The notes beneath the pieces are model-generated. The model had not been told where the DNA came from. It was given only the letters and a program-made list of their open reading frames with translations, and did not search any database. A stretch of 64,000 nt of DNA, taken from assembly GCA_039198065.1 (NCBI GenBank), contig JBCCTU010000012.1, positions 1 to 64,000 on the forward strand, written 5' to 3'. The position numbers and the translations under genes are program-made. Source of the stretch: CALHVX01 sp039198065. GTDB taxonomy: Bacteria > Pseudomonadota > Gammaproteobacteria > Pseudomonadales > Azotimanducaceae. Positions within the stretch are counted from its first letter, which is position 1. Each line of letters opens with the position of its first letter. Shown here in pieces: positions 36,343-44,040 of the stretch.

Positions 36343-36363
36343 AAAAAAAGGGCGAAACGCCCA
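36343..36363 (-). terminator. Strong intrinsic terminator upstream of rimP
   Basis: On the minus strand CTGGGCG-TTT-CGCCC is followed directly by seven T residues (complement of 36343-36349). The stem is five to six G/C pairs. It lies about 160 bases before the rimP start, so it would stop readthrough from upstream RNA or act as a leader attenuator of the nusA operon. The 36185-36342 stretch after it holds no gene and must contain the rimP leader and perhaps a promoter. Confidence 0.8.
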
Positions 36364-36681
36364 GTCCTGCCGCTCATGCCGGTGCGCGGCACCAGTCGAG
36401 CGTGAGCCATCGAAAGCCGACCAGGGCCTGAACGCACAGCGGTCCAGGCGGGGTCGGTCGCGCCGTCAACTCACGGCACGTACCCCGATGCTGCAGAACT
36501 GTTTTCCAGTTCTTTCTGCGAACCGTTCTATAACGATCACATCGACACCACTCTTCATCGCCAGCAATCTGCCAGCATCCTGTCCGACCGGCTGGTGCGG
36601 TACTCCAGTGAGCGCCTACTCGGCTTCGGTTTGAGCCAACCAGTACGCGCAGTTGAGTCGCACACGCCAGAACGGACCAAT
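36364..36681 (-). other. Gene-free interval between two minus-strand terminators (possible leader or ncRNA)
   Basis: About 320 bases lie between the terminator after tRNA-fMet and the next one before rimP. No credible coding frame exists; the only long minus-strand frame also reads through the tRNA. A perfect hairpin AGAACTG-TTTTC-CAGTTCT sits at 36495-36513. No match to tmRNA, RNase P, 6S or SRP RNA signatures is visible. A TTATAGAAC-like -10 near 36528-36536 is weak. A second terminator is only useful if transcription begins or continues here. Confidence 0.4.
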
Positions 36682-36707
36682 ACAAAAGAGCCCCTAGAAA
36701 GGGGCCC
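36682..36707 (-). terminator. Intrinsic terminator after tRNA-fMet
   Basis: On the minus strand GCCCCT-TTCT-AGGGGC is flanked by pairing G residues and followed by TCTTTTGT. It lies 11 bases beyond the tRNA 3' end and fits the end of the initiator-tRNA transcript. Confidence 0.8.
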
Positions 36708-36717
36708 TTCGTTGATG

Positions 36718-36794
<77 letters not shown>

Positions 36795-36808
36795 TCAGCG
36801 AGCCGCGG

Positions 36809-36838
36809 ATTATAGAGAAGGTCTAGGGCGGTCTGCAA
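36809..36838 (-). promoter_or_regulatory. Promoter of the initiator tRNA gene
   Basis: On the minus strand a perfect -10 TATAAT (36809-36814) lies 18 bases after TTGCAG (36833-36838), a weak -35. The discriminator CCGCGGC is GC-rich, as in stringently controlled stable-RNA promoters. Transcription would start near 36801, about seven bases before the tRNA. Confidence 0.65.
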
Positions 36839-36981
36839 CACGGTGTTTCGATCAGCGCGCGGACCCACGCTCCGCCGAGTACCTCACCCAGTTTCTCTTG
36901 GAAGGTTTTGAGAGAAGCGTTTGATGGGAGGACAGCGCCGCAAAGCGTGGTTCGCCACGCGTCGAGCGGAAGGGTCTTTAC

Positions 36982-37006
36982 CCGTCCGGACAATCAGCCC
37001 GGACGG
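36982..37006 (-). other. Perfect inverted repeat between the two tRNA genes
   Basis: CCGTCCGG (36982-36989) and CCGGACGG (36999-37006) form an 8-base G/C-rich stem with a 9-base loop. No T-run follows on either strand, so it may be a Rho-type or processing hairpin ending the secG-tRNA-Leu transcript. Confidence 0.4.
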
Positions 37007-37041
37007 CAAAGGATCCAGGACCATGGATGCGGGTCGTTGAG

Positions 37042-37080
37042 TACAGGACTTACGTCTACGGGACTTACGTCTACAGGACT
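37042..37080. repeat. 15-bp tandem repeat downstream of tRNA-Leu
   Basis: Two full copies of TAC(A/G)GGACTTACGTC (37042-37056, 37057-37071) and nine bases of a third (37072-37080) lie just beyond the tRNA-Leu 3' end. The interval 36839-37041 otherwise shows only the inverted repeat. Confidence 0.75.
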
Positions 37081-37089
37081 CGATAAAGA

Positions 37090-37176
37090 TGGTGCCGAAG
37101 GCGAGACTCGAACTCGCACGAGCGTTAGCTCACTACCCCCTCAAGATAGCGTGTCTACCAGTTCCACCACTTCGGC
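37090..37176 (-). tRNA. tRNA-Leu (anticodon GAG)
   Basis: An 87-base class II tRNA with a long variable arm. The acceptor stem is GCCGAAG paired with CTTCGGC, the CCA end is encoded, and the anticodon loop CTTGAGG gives GAG, reading CUU/CUC. It begins eight bases after the secG stop, so it is probably processed from the secG transcript. Linkage secG-leuU(GAG)-initiator tRNA-rimP is the same as remembered for E. coli. Confidence 0.97.
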
Positions 37177-37184
37177 AGCAGGAC

Positions 37185-37556
37185 CTAAATATCCGGGACG
37201 TCGGAATCTACACCCTCGGCTTCGTTAGTCAACTCTGGCAGCGGCTCTTCTGCTGCTTCCGGCAGCACGGCCGGCGCCTCAATCGTCGGCAATCCAAGAC
37301 TGTCGAGCCCTTCTGCTTTCTCCTTAGCGATGTATGCAAGACCGAAGGAAATACCGAAAAAACCGACAGCCAGCCACACTGTTAAACGCGTAATGAAAGA
37401 AGTTGAACCAGCGCTGCCAAAAACAGTGTTCGCCGAACCACTGCCGAACGCTGCGCCAACGTCGGCACCTTTTCCCTGCTGCAGCATGACCAGTGCAATC
37501 AACGCCAACGCGTCGATTACCAATAACATCACCAGGACTGTTTCCACCGTACTCAT
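37185..37556 (-). CDS. secG: Protein translocase subunit SecG
   Basis: Auxiliary subunit of the SecYEG channel in the inner membrane. The 123-residue protein has two transmembrane helices (about 5-25 and 52-75) separated by the conserved cytoplasmic loop QQGKGADVGAAFGSGSANTVFG. The acidic, Pro/Glu-rich C-terminal tail of about 45 residues is longer than in many SecG proteins. It follows tpiA by 24 bases and leads straight into tRNA-Leu. Confidence 0.96.
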   Translation of the reverse strand: MSTVETVLVMLLVIDALALIALVMLQQGKGADVGAAFGSGSANTVFGSAGSTSFITRLTVWLAVGFFGISFGLAYIAKEKAEGLDSLGLPTIEAPAVLPEAAEEPLPELTNEAEGVDSDVPDI

Positions 37557-37580
37557 GGCTGCTCCCGCTACACCTCTTCG

Positions 37581-38378
37581 CTAACCTAAGGCAGCACGGA
37601 CGATCGCCGCAAACGCATCTGCCTTGAGCGACGCCCCGCCGACGAGCGCGCCGTTGATGTCGGGCTGCGCCAGTAGCTCAGCCGCATTTGTCTCGTTGAC
37701 GCTGCCGCCGTATAGCAGCCGCGTCGCCGCAGCGGCGGGCGATACACCGCAAAGCCACTCGCGAATCACACTGTGCATCGCTTGCGCTTCCACCGGCGAT
37801 GCTGTTTTGCCGGTACCAATGGCCCAGACCGGCTCGTAGGCCACAATTGGAACCTCTGCGGTGCCCGCTCCGGAGAAGCTCGCCCGGCAGGCCTCCAGTT
37901 GCGCGAGGACGCGAGCTTCGGCTTCGCCCCGCTCACGTTCAGCCAGGGTCTCACCGACGCAAACCACCGGCGCCAAACCGGCCTGCTGTGCGGCTCGCAC
38001 TTTCGCCGCTACCCGACTGTCGGACTCAGCGAACAGGGCGCGACGTTCCGAGTGGCCCACAAGTACGCTGGCGGCTCCTGCGTCGAGCAGCTGCCCTGCG
38101 GAAAGCTCCCCGGTAAAGGCTCCAGACTCGGCTTCGTGGAGATTCTGAGCGCCGGGACGAACCGCCGTGTCGGCGGCCGCAAGCGCATCGATCAGCGTCG
38201 CGGGCACATACAAGGCAACGTCAACGGACGACGGATCGTGTTGACTCGCACCAAACAGGGCCAGATATTCGGCCAACTCCCGGCGCGTGCCATTCATTTT
38301 CCAGTTGCCTGCGATATACGGCCGGTCATGATCAGAAGCATCAGTTCTCACCGGATCCGCAGGACTCTCAACCGCCAT
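37581..38378 (-). CDS. tpiA: Triosephosphate isomerase
   Basis: Interconverts dihydroxyacetone phosphate and glyceraldehyde-3-phosphate. The catalytic lysine is in AGNWKMNG, the histidine in VGHSERR and the glutamate in AYEPVWAIGTG; LYGGSVN and the phosphate loop GALVGGASL complete the active site. The 265-residue frame carries about 20 extra residues before the usual start at RPYIAGNWK; a GTG codon inside this stretch could be the real initiator. It lies between glmM (147 bases upstream) and secG, the expected order. Confidence 0.97.
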   Translation of the reverse strand: MAVESPADPVRTDASDHDRPYIAGNWKMNGTRRELAEYLALFGASQHDPSSVDVALYVPATLIDALAAADTAVRPGAQNLHEAESGAFTGELSAGQLLDAGAASVLVGHSERRALFAESDSRVAAKVRAAQQAGLAPVVCVGETLAERERGEAEARVLAQLEACRASFSGAGTAEVPIVAYEPVWAIGTGKTASPVEAQAMHSVIREWLCGVSPAAAATRLLYGGSVNETNAAELLAQPDINGALVGGASLKADAFAAIVRAALG

Positions 38379-38525
38379 CTGAAACCGTTCCTACCCAGGG
38401 CATCTCCACCCCGCGGGCGCGCGATGGTACCGGGCACGGCAGCGGATCACAAACCGCCGCCTCGCGGCCGACGTTCCCGGTCAAGGTTTCAAGGCGCTGC
38501 CGGGGGAAACGGGCGCTGCGCCGTT

Positions 38526-39863
38526 TCAGACGATTGCGGCGGCTACGTCAGCAAGAGACTGAGCGACGGAGGCAATCTCTGCCTCATCCGAGCCCTCTGC
38601 CATGACCCGGATTACCGGTTCCGTACCCGACGGACGTACCAAAACCCGCCCTCGCTCACCGAGAGCGGCGGTCTGCTCATCGACGGCAGCGCGCAGCCGC
38701 GGATTGCAGGCCACGTCGGCCGGCGATCCCTTAGTGCGAACGTTCACCATGATCTGCGGAAGTTTTTCGACGTCTCGGGTGAGTTCGGTCAAGCTCTTAT
38801 TCAACTCAACAACCGGCAGCAACGCCTGCAATGCCGAGACGATGGCGTCACCGGTACTGGTGAGATCCAGCGTAAGGACGTGACCGGAACTCTCGCCACC
38901 GACTTCCCAGCCGCGGCGGTGCAGCTCCTCGAGAACATACCGATCGCCCACTTTGGCACGAGCGAATTCAATGCCTTTGCGCTTAAGCGCTTGCTCGAGC
39001 CCCAGGTTCGTCATGACCGTACCCACGACCCCGCCGCGCAAACTGTCGAGTTGCTTTCGGTAGCTGGCGATCACATAGATAAGCTCGTCGCCATCAATGA
39101 TGCGGCCGTTGCCATCGACCATGATGACCCGATCGCCGTCACCGTCGAACGCGATACCCACATCGGCCCGGTACTCTTTCACGCGTGCAACCAGTGATGC
39201 CGGATGGGTCGCGCCGCAGTCATCGTTAATGTTGGTGCCATCGGGTTGATTGCCGAAAGCAAACACGTCAGCACCAAGCTCTTCGAAAACGCGCGGTGCG
39301 ACGTGGTAGGTCGCACCGTTGGCGCAGTCCAGGGCGATGCGTAGTCCTTTGAGCGAGAACCGCCGCGGCACGCTTGCTTTGCAGAATTCGATGTAGCGCC
39401 CTGCAGCGTCCTGCACCCTCAGGGCCTTACCGAGCTGCTCGGAATCCACACAGGTCATCGCATGTTCGAGCTGAGCCTCAATTTCGAGCTCAATTTCGTC
39501 GCCCAGTTTGTTGCCGTCGCCGTCGAAAAATTTGATGCCGTTGTCGTAGTACGGATTGTGCGAGGCGCTGATGACGATGCCTGCATCGGCCCGCAAGGTG
39601 CGCGTCAGATAAGCCACCGCCGGGGTCGGCATCGGACCGAGAAGGCTAACGCTGGCACCGGCTGATGCAAGGCCGGACTCGAGTACCGACTCGAGCATAT
39701 AGCCCGAGATGCGGGTGTCTTTGCCGATCAACACATGGCCATCGCCGCGCGCGGCGAGCACCTTACCCGCGGCCCAGCCAAGGCGCAGACAGAAGTCCGG
39801 GGTTATCGGCGACGCGCCAACGCGTCCACGAATACCGTCTGTCCCAAAGTACTTTCTTGCCAT
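38526..39863 (-). CDS. glmM: Phosphoglucosamine mutase
   Basis: Converts glucosamine-6-phosphate to glucosamine-1-phosphate for UDP-GlcNAc, the precursor of murein and lipopolysaccharide. The 445-residue protein has the start KYFGTDGIRGRVG, the phosphoserine loop GIVISASHNPYYDNG (Ser about 102), the metal loop DGDGDR and the C-terminal phosphate loop RPSGTEPVIRVM. It follows folP by 3 bases, so translation of the two is linked. Confidence 0.98.
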   Translation of the reverse strand: MARKYFGTDGIRGRVGASPITPDFCLRLGWAAGKVLAARGDGHVLIGKDTRISGYMLESVLESGLASAGASVSLLGPMPTPAVAYLTRTLRADAGIVISASHNPYYDNGIKFFDGDGNKLGDEIELEIEAQLEHAMTCVDSEQLGKALRVQDAAGRYIEFCKASVPRRFSLKGLRIALDCANGATYHVAPRVFEELGADVFAFGNQPDGTNINDDCGATHPASLVARVKEYRADVGIAFDGDGDRVIMVDGNGRIIDGDELIYVIASYRKQLDSLRGGVVGTVMTNLGLEQALKRKGIEFARAKVGDRYVLEELHRRGWEVGGESSGHVLTLDLTSTGDAIVSALQALLPVVELNKSLTELTRDVEKLPQIMVNVRTKGSPADVACNPRLRAAVDEQTAALGERGRVLVRPSGTEPVIRVMAEGSDEAEIASVAQSLADVAAAIV

Positions 39864-39866
39864 CGA

Positions 39867-40757
39867 TCAGCTTCCCGCTGTCTGTTCCCTCAGCGCCGAC
39901 CAGATCGCCAGCGCGTCCGCCGTTGGCCGTACGTCGTGCACGCGAAGAATACGGGCACCCCGCTCCACAGCCATAAGCGCAGCGGCGACGGACCCGTGTT
40001 CGCGCTGATCGACGGGTTGGCCCGTAAGGGCCCCGATCATGCGCTTGCGGGAAAGCCCTACCAAACAGACCGCATCGACCGCAGCAATAAGGCGGTCAAG
40101 ATGCCTGAGCAATGTCAGGTTGTGGTCTAGGGTCTTGCCAAAGCCAAATCCCGGATCGATGAGCAGCCGCTGCCGCTCGATACCTATTTTCTCACAGGCC
40201 TCGACCTGCCGATTGAGAAACAGACCTACTTCCTGGACCACATCGACGTAGCTTGGGTTGTCTTGCATGGACGCCGGCGAGCCCTGCATGTGCATGATGC
40301 AAAACGCCGCCGACGAGCCAGCAACCCGTGCCCTCATCGCAGGATCTCGGCCTCCGCCAATATCGTTGATGAGCGTTGCGCCGGCATCGATCGCGAGGTC
40401 AGCAACGCTTGCCCGGCGCGTATCGACCGACAAGATCACGGGGAGATCGGCGAGCTCCGCCAGCGCCTGGTGTATGCGGTCTGCCTCCAATGCCTCGGCA
40501 ACGGGCTCAGCGCCGGGGCGCGAACTCTCGGCGCCGAGATCGAGGATCGCCGCTCCCGCAGCGACCATGGCTTCGGCACGTGCGCGTAACCGCCCAGGAT
40601 TGAGCGCCTGGGCGGAGCCATCAAGCAGCTGACCGCCGTCGGAAAAGGAGTCGGTGGTGAGATTCAGTACGCCCATGATCGCGGGCGCAGCAAGGTCTAA
40701 CCGATGATGGCCGGCCCAGAGTGTTGGGCCGGCATCGTTGAGCATGCGGCTCGTCAA
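39867..40757 (-). CDS. folP: Dihydropteroate synthase
   Basis: Condenses p-aminobenzoate with the pterin pyrophosphate in folate synthesis and is the sulfonamide target. The 296-residue protein has MGVLNLTTDSFSDGG, GAESSRPGA, the ND motif INDIGGG, DPGFGFGKT and GLSRKRMIG, all typical. It is preceded by ftsH (27 bases) and followed by glmM (3 bases), the conserved ftsH-folP-glmM order. folK, the enzyme before it in the pathway, is missing from its usual place after pcnB in this window. Confidence 0.97.
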   Translation of the reverse strand: MTSRMLNDAGPTLWAGHHRLDLAAPAIMGVLNLTTDSFSDGGQLLDGSAQALNPGRLRARAEAMVAAGAAILDLGAESSRPGAEPVAEALEADRIHQALAELADLPVILSVDTRRASVADLAIDAGATLINDIGGGRDPAMRARVAGSSAAFCIMHMQGSPASMQDNPSYVDVVQEVGLFLNRQVEACEKIGIERQRLLIDPGFGFGKTLDHNLTLLRHLDRLIAAVDAVCLVGLSRKRMIGALTGQPVDQREHGSVAAALMAVERGARILRVHDVRPTADALAIWSALREQTAGS

Positions 40758-40784
40758 ACGGTGGTGTTCGGACCGGGACGACGC

Positions 40785-42695
40785 TCAGACGTCTTCGGCG
40801 GGACCACCGATCGGTCGCGACGGACGGTCATCGGACGCATCGCCTCCACCAGCACTCGGCGTAGCCGGAGGTGGCGTGTCCCCCGGTTCCCGCGGTTTCG
40901 CGCCGGCCATGATGTCGTCGATCTGATCGGTATTGATCGTCTCGTACTCCATCAGGGCTTCAGCCATCTTATGCAGCTTATCGATGTTTTCTTCGAGAAT
41001 GCGTTTCGCCGTGGTGTAGCACTCGTCGATGATGCGTCGAATTTCTTCATCGATTTGCTGAGCCGTGTTCGGAGAGAACGCCTTTGGCCGTGCGCCGGCG
41101 GACATGCCGAGAAACACCTCGCCATCGTCCTCGTCGTACATGAGCGGTCCGAGCGCATCGGACAGACCCCACTTCGTGACCATATTCCGGGCCAGTTGCG
41201 TCGCCCGTTCAATGTCATTCGACGCGCCAGTGGTGACGCCGTCGGGACCGAGCGTCATCTCTTCCGCAATGCGGCCACCGAAGAGGCTTTTGATCTGGCT
41301 CATGATCGCCTCGCGGCTGAGCGAGTACCGATCTTCCTCCGGCAGGAACATCGTCACCCCGAGCGCTCGACCGCGCGGGATGATGGTCACCTTGTAGACC
41401 GGATCGTGGCTCGGCACGAGGCGTCCTACGATCGCATGCCCCGCTTCGTGGTAGGCCGTATTGAGCTTCTCTTTCTCGGACATGACCATGGATTTGCGTT
41501 CAGCGCCCATCATGATCTTGTCTTTCGCTTTCTCGAACTCGTCCATTTCCACCAGCCGCTTGCTGGCGCGCGCAGCGAAGAGTGCCGCTTCGTTCACGAG
41601 GTTTGCGAGGTCAGCGCCGGAGAATCCCGGTGTGCCCCGGGCAATGACCGCCGCGTTGACGTCATCGGAGACCGGCACTTTGCGCATGTGCACCTTGAGG
41701 ATCTGCTCGCGACCACGGATGTCCGGCAGCGGCACGACCACCTGCCGATCGAAGCGGCCCGGGCGCAGCAGCGCCGGATCGAGAACGTCGGGGCGGTTGG
41801 TTGCCGCGATCACGATGATGCCGTCATTGCCTTCGAAGCCGTCCATCTCCACGAGCAGCTGGTTGAGGGTCTGCTCGCGTTCGTCGTGTCCACCACCGAG
41901 CCCGGCACCGCGATGACGGCCGACAGCGTCGATCTCGTCGATGAAGATTATGCACGGGGCCTGCTTTTTCGCCTGGTCGAACATGTCGCGCACACGGCTC
42001 GCGCCCACACCAACAAACATTTCGACGAAGTCTGATCCAGAAATGGAGAAGAACGGCACCTTCGCTTCGCCGGCGATGGCTTTGGCCAGCAGCGTCTTAC
42101 CCGTACCCGGGGATCCGACCATTAGAATGCCCCGCGGAATCCGCCCACCAAGGCGCTGGAACTTGCCCGGATCGCGCAGGAACTCGACCAACTCCTGAAC
42201 GTCTTCTTTGGCTTCGTCGACACCGGCAACATCGGCAAACGTCGTCTTGATTTGGTCTTCGGAGAGGAGCTTCGCCTTACTCTTGCCGAAGGCCATGGGG
42301 CCACCGCGCCCGCCGGCGCCGCCCTGCATCTGGCGCATAAACAGCATGAATACGGCAATGATGATGAGTATCGGGAAACTGGCGATCAGCAGCTGAGTCC
42401 AGATGCTGCTCTTCTCGGGTTCTTTACCGTTGATCTCGACGTCGTGGTTGTAGAGGTCGTCCAACAGCTTGGGATCGTAGGCATTCGGTCGAACCACCAT
42501 AAAGGGTTCACCGGCGCTATCTACCCCGCGGATCGTGGTGTCGTAAATGTCGACCTCGCGCACCCGATCGGCGCGTACTTCACGCAGGAATTCGGTGTAG
42601 CTAAGCGTCTCGGGCTTCTGTGGCGCAGAAAAATTGTTGAATACGGTCAACAAGACGGCCGCAATGACCAACCACAACAGCAGGTTTTTTCCCAT
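40785..42695 (-). CDS. ftsH: ATP-dependent zinc metalloprotease FtsH
   Basis: Membrane-bound AAA+ protease that degrades misfolded membrane proteins and regulators such as LpxC. The 636-residue protein has a first membrane helix at about 4-22, a periplasmic domain, a second helix near 100-120, the AAA+ module and the zinc site HEAGH. Walker A is GSPGTGKT, where most FtsH proteins have GPPGTGKT. The C terminus is Pro/Gly/Asp-rich. ATG at 42695 begins the family sequence MGKNLLLWLV; the in-frame extension to 42788 is unlike the family. A triple 11-bp direct repeat lies about 115-150 bases upstream. Confidence 0.97.
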   Translation of the reverse strand: MGKNLLLWLVIAAVLLTVFNNFSAPQKPETLSYTEFLREVRADRVREVDIYDTTIRGVDSAGEPFMVVRPNAYDPKLLDDLYNHDVEINGKEPEKSSIWTQLLIASFPILIIIAVFMLFMRQMQGGAGGRGGPMAFGKSKAKLLSEDQIKTTFADVAGVDEAKEDVQELVEFLRDPGKFQRLGGRIPRGILMVGSPGTGKTLLAKAIAGEAKVPFFSISGSDFVEMFVGVGASRVRDMFDQAKKQAPCIIFIDEIDAVGRHRGAGLGGGHDEREQTLNQLLVEMDGFEGNDGIIVIAATNRPDVLDPALLRPGRFDRQVVVPLPDIRGREQILKVHMRKVPVSDDVNAAVIARGTPGFSGADLANLVNEAALFAARASKRLVEMDEFEKAKDKIMMGAERKSMVMSEKEKLNTAYHEAGHAIVGRLVPSHDPVYKVTIIPRGRALGVTMFLPEEDRYSLSREAIMSQIKSLFGGRIAEEMTLGPDGVTTGASNDIERATQLARNMVTKWGLSDALGPLMYDEDDGEVFLGMSAGARPKAFSPNTAQQIDEEIRRIIDECYTTAKRILEENIDKLHKMAEALMEYETINTDQIDDIMAGAKPREPGDTPPPATPSAGGGDASDDRPSRPIGGPAEDV

Positions 42696-42810
42696 ATCTG
42701 ACAAAAGCTTGTCCTCAGTTGCGGTGACCTTTCGGCCACCCAAAACGTGGCGCTCGTGCGCCTTGCGAGCCGTGCTGCCAAGGACCATCTATTGCGGTCT
42801 CAGACGACAT

Positions 42811-42843
42811 TCGCTCTCTATTCGTTCTCTATTCGTTCTCTAT
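42811..42843. repeat. Three tandem 11-bp repeats upstream of ftsH
   Basis: Three contiguous copies of TCG(C/T)TCTCTAT (42811-42821, 42822-42832, 42833-42843) followed by TCGTGG. They lie in the 270-base gap between rlmE and ftsH, on the ftsH promoter side. The spacing is one helical turn, which would put identical faces in register for a binding protein. No sigma-32 promoter was recognised nearby. Confidence 0.8.
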
Positions 42844-42965
42844 TCGTGGCCCAGCTTGGACCGGAACCCGCGTATTCAGACGTTCGCCGGCAGTAAAACT
42901 GATTCAGCCGCAAGGTAGGATGAATCGAAAAGATGATTTTCGGCCAATCGCACGGCCTACGATCA

Positions 42966-43598
42966 TCACCTTACACTATTGAACTCTAGCGCAACGGCGT
43001 AAAGCTCCCTTGACTCCTGACGTGACGCCTTCGGCTTTACACGCTTGACCTTACCGAAGTCTCCGCCGAGCGCTGCCAACCACTCGTCAACCCCGGCGCC
43101 CTGGAAGAGTTTGACCAGCAGAGCACCGCCGGGTTTCAACCACCGCCGAGCGGCATGCTCTGCCAATTCGGCCAACTCCATAGCCCGGGCCTGATCCGCC
43201 GCACGGATACCACTAAAGTTGGGGGCCATATCGGAAACCACAAGGTCGGCGGCTCGACCCTCGAGCGCTGCCCCGACAGCGTCATCCACGGCAGGTTCGC
43301 CATAGGCACCCTGAACAAAACGGGTCTGCGGGCCCCGGGTCAGAGGCCGGGTGTCGCAGCACACCAGCAATCCGCCCCCGGTGCCGATGCGCTCCTCCAA
43401 ATACCGAGTCCAGCCGCCTGGCGCAGCCCCGAGTTCGAGCACGCACTGCCCGGGCCGAAGGAGCTGAAATCGCTCGTCAAGCTCCGCTAGCTTGAAATGG
43501 GCCCGGGAGACCTGGCCTTCGCGTTGGGCGCGGCTGGCAAAGGGATCTTTGCGCTGCCGGCGGAGCCAGCGATCCGAAGATTTACTGCGACGTGTCAT
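42966..43598 (-). CDS. rlmE: 23S rRNA (uridine(2552)-2'-O)-methyltransferase
   Basis: RlmE (FtsJ/RrmJ) methylates U2552 in the A loop of 23S rRNA late in 50S assembly. The 210-residue protein has the SAM motif VLELGAAPGGWTRYL and the K-D-K-E catalytic set in SRAHFKL, SDMAPNFSG, LLVKLFQG and SRELYAVA. ATG at 43598 gives the family start MTRRSKSSDRWL; an ATG six codons further up is possible. It is divergent from yhbY with 109 bases between, the usual arrangement. Confidence 0.95.
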   Translation of the reverse strand: MTRRSKSSDRWLRRQRKDPFASRAQREGQVSRAHFKLAELDERFQLLRPGQCVLELGAAPGGWTRYLEERIGTGGGLLVCCDTRPLTRGPQTRFVQGAYGEPAVDDAVGAALEGRAADLVVSDMAPNFSGIRAADQARAMELAELAEHAARRWLKPGGALLVKLFQGAGVDEWLAALGGDFGKVKRVKPKASRQESRELYAVALEFNSVR

Positions 43599-43707
43599 AG
43601 CTTCACCGTACCGCATCGAGACGATCGCGGCCGCCGTACAGCCCGTTCACAGGTGCGTATACTCCCGCCGCTCAAGTTTTCGAACCGCAACGAGCAACGA
43701 TCAATCC

Positions 43708-44028
43708 ATGGAAAGCCAGGCAACGATCAGCGCGGCTGAGCGCAAGCAGCTGAAACAGATCGCCCACCACCTGAAACCCGTCGTCATGCTGGGCGCCCAG
43801 GGTCTGAGCGACGGGGTGCGATTGGAACTGGAGCGTGCGCTCGCCGATCACGAACTGATAAAGATCAAACTCAGTGGTGACCGAGACCAGCGCGCAGTCC
43901 TTTCATCCACCCTAGCGAGCGACTTCCAGGCCGCCGTCATCCAACAGCTCGGCAGCACGCTGACCCTGTATCGACAAAACCCGAAAGCCGACCCCCGGCT
44001 CTCGAACCGGTTACGCTTTATGCGCTAA
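43708..44028 (+). CDS. yhbY: CRM-domain RNA-binding protein YhbY
   Basis: A 106-residue ribosome-associated protein linked to 50S maturation. The CRM fold is shown by LKQIAHHLKPVVMLGAQGLS, ELERALADHELIKIKLSGD and a C-terminal TLTLYRQNPK. The start is ATG at 43708; an upstream in-frame extension lies in the rlmE promoter region and in rlmE itself and is Arg-rich. It is divergent from rlmE and convergent with tamB (12 bases between). Confidence 0.93.
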   Translation: MESQATISAAERKQLKQIAHHLKPVVMLGAQGLSDGVRLELERALADHELIKIKLSGDRDQRAVLSSTLASDFQAAVIQQLGSTLTLYRQNPKADPRLSNRLRFMR

Positions 44029-44040
44029 ACCCGCGCACGG

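Noticed and set aside
36908..37228. Plus-strand frame with TSTGL repeats
   Set aside because: It crosses tRNA-Leu and the 15-bp repeats; the peptide repeat is a by-product of the DNA repeat.
42696..42965. Sigma-32 heat-shock promoter for ftsH
   Set aside because: No CTTGAA / CCCCAT-type pair with correct spacing could be found on the minus strand.
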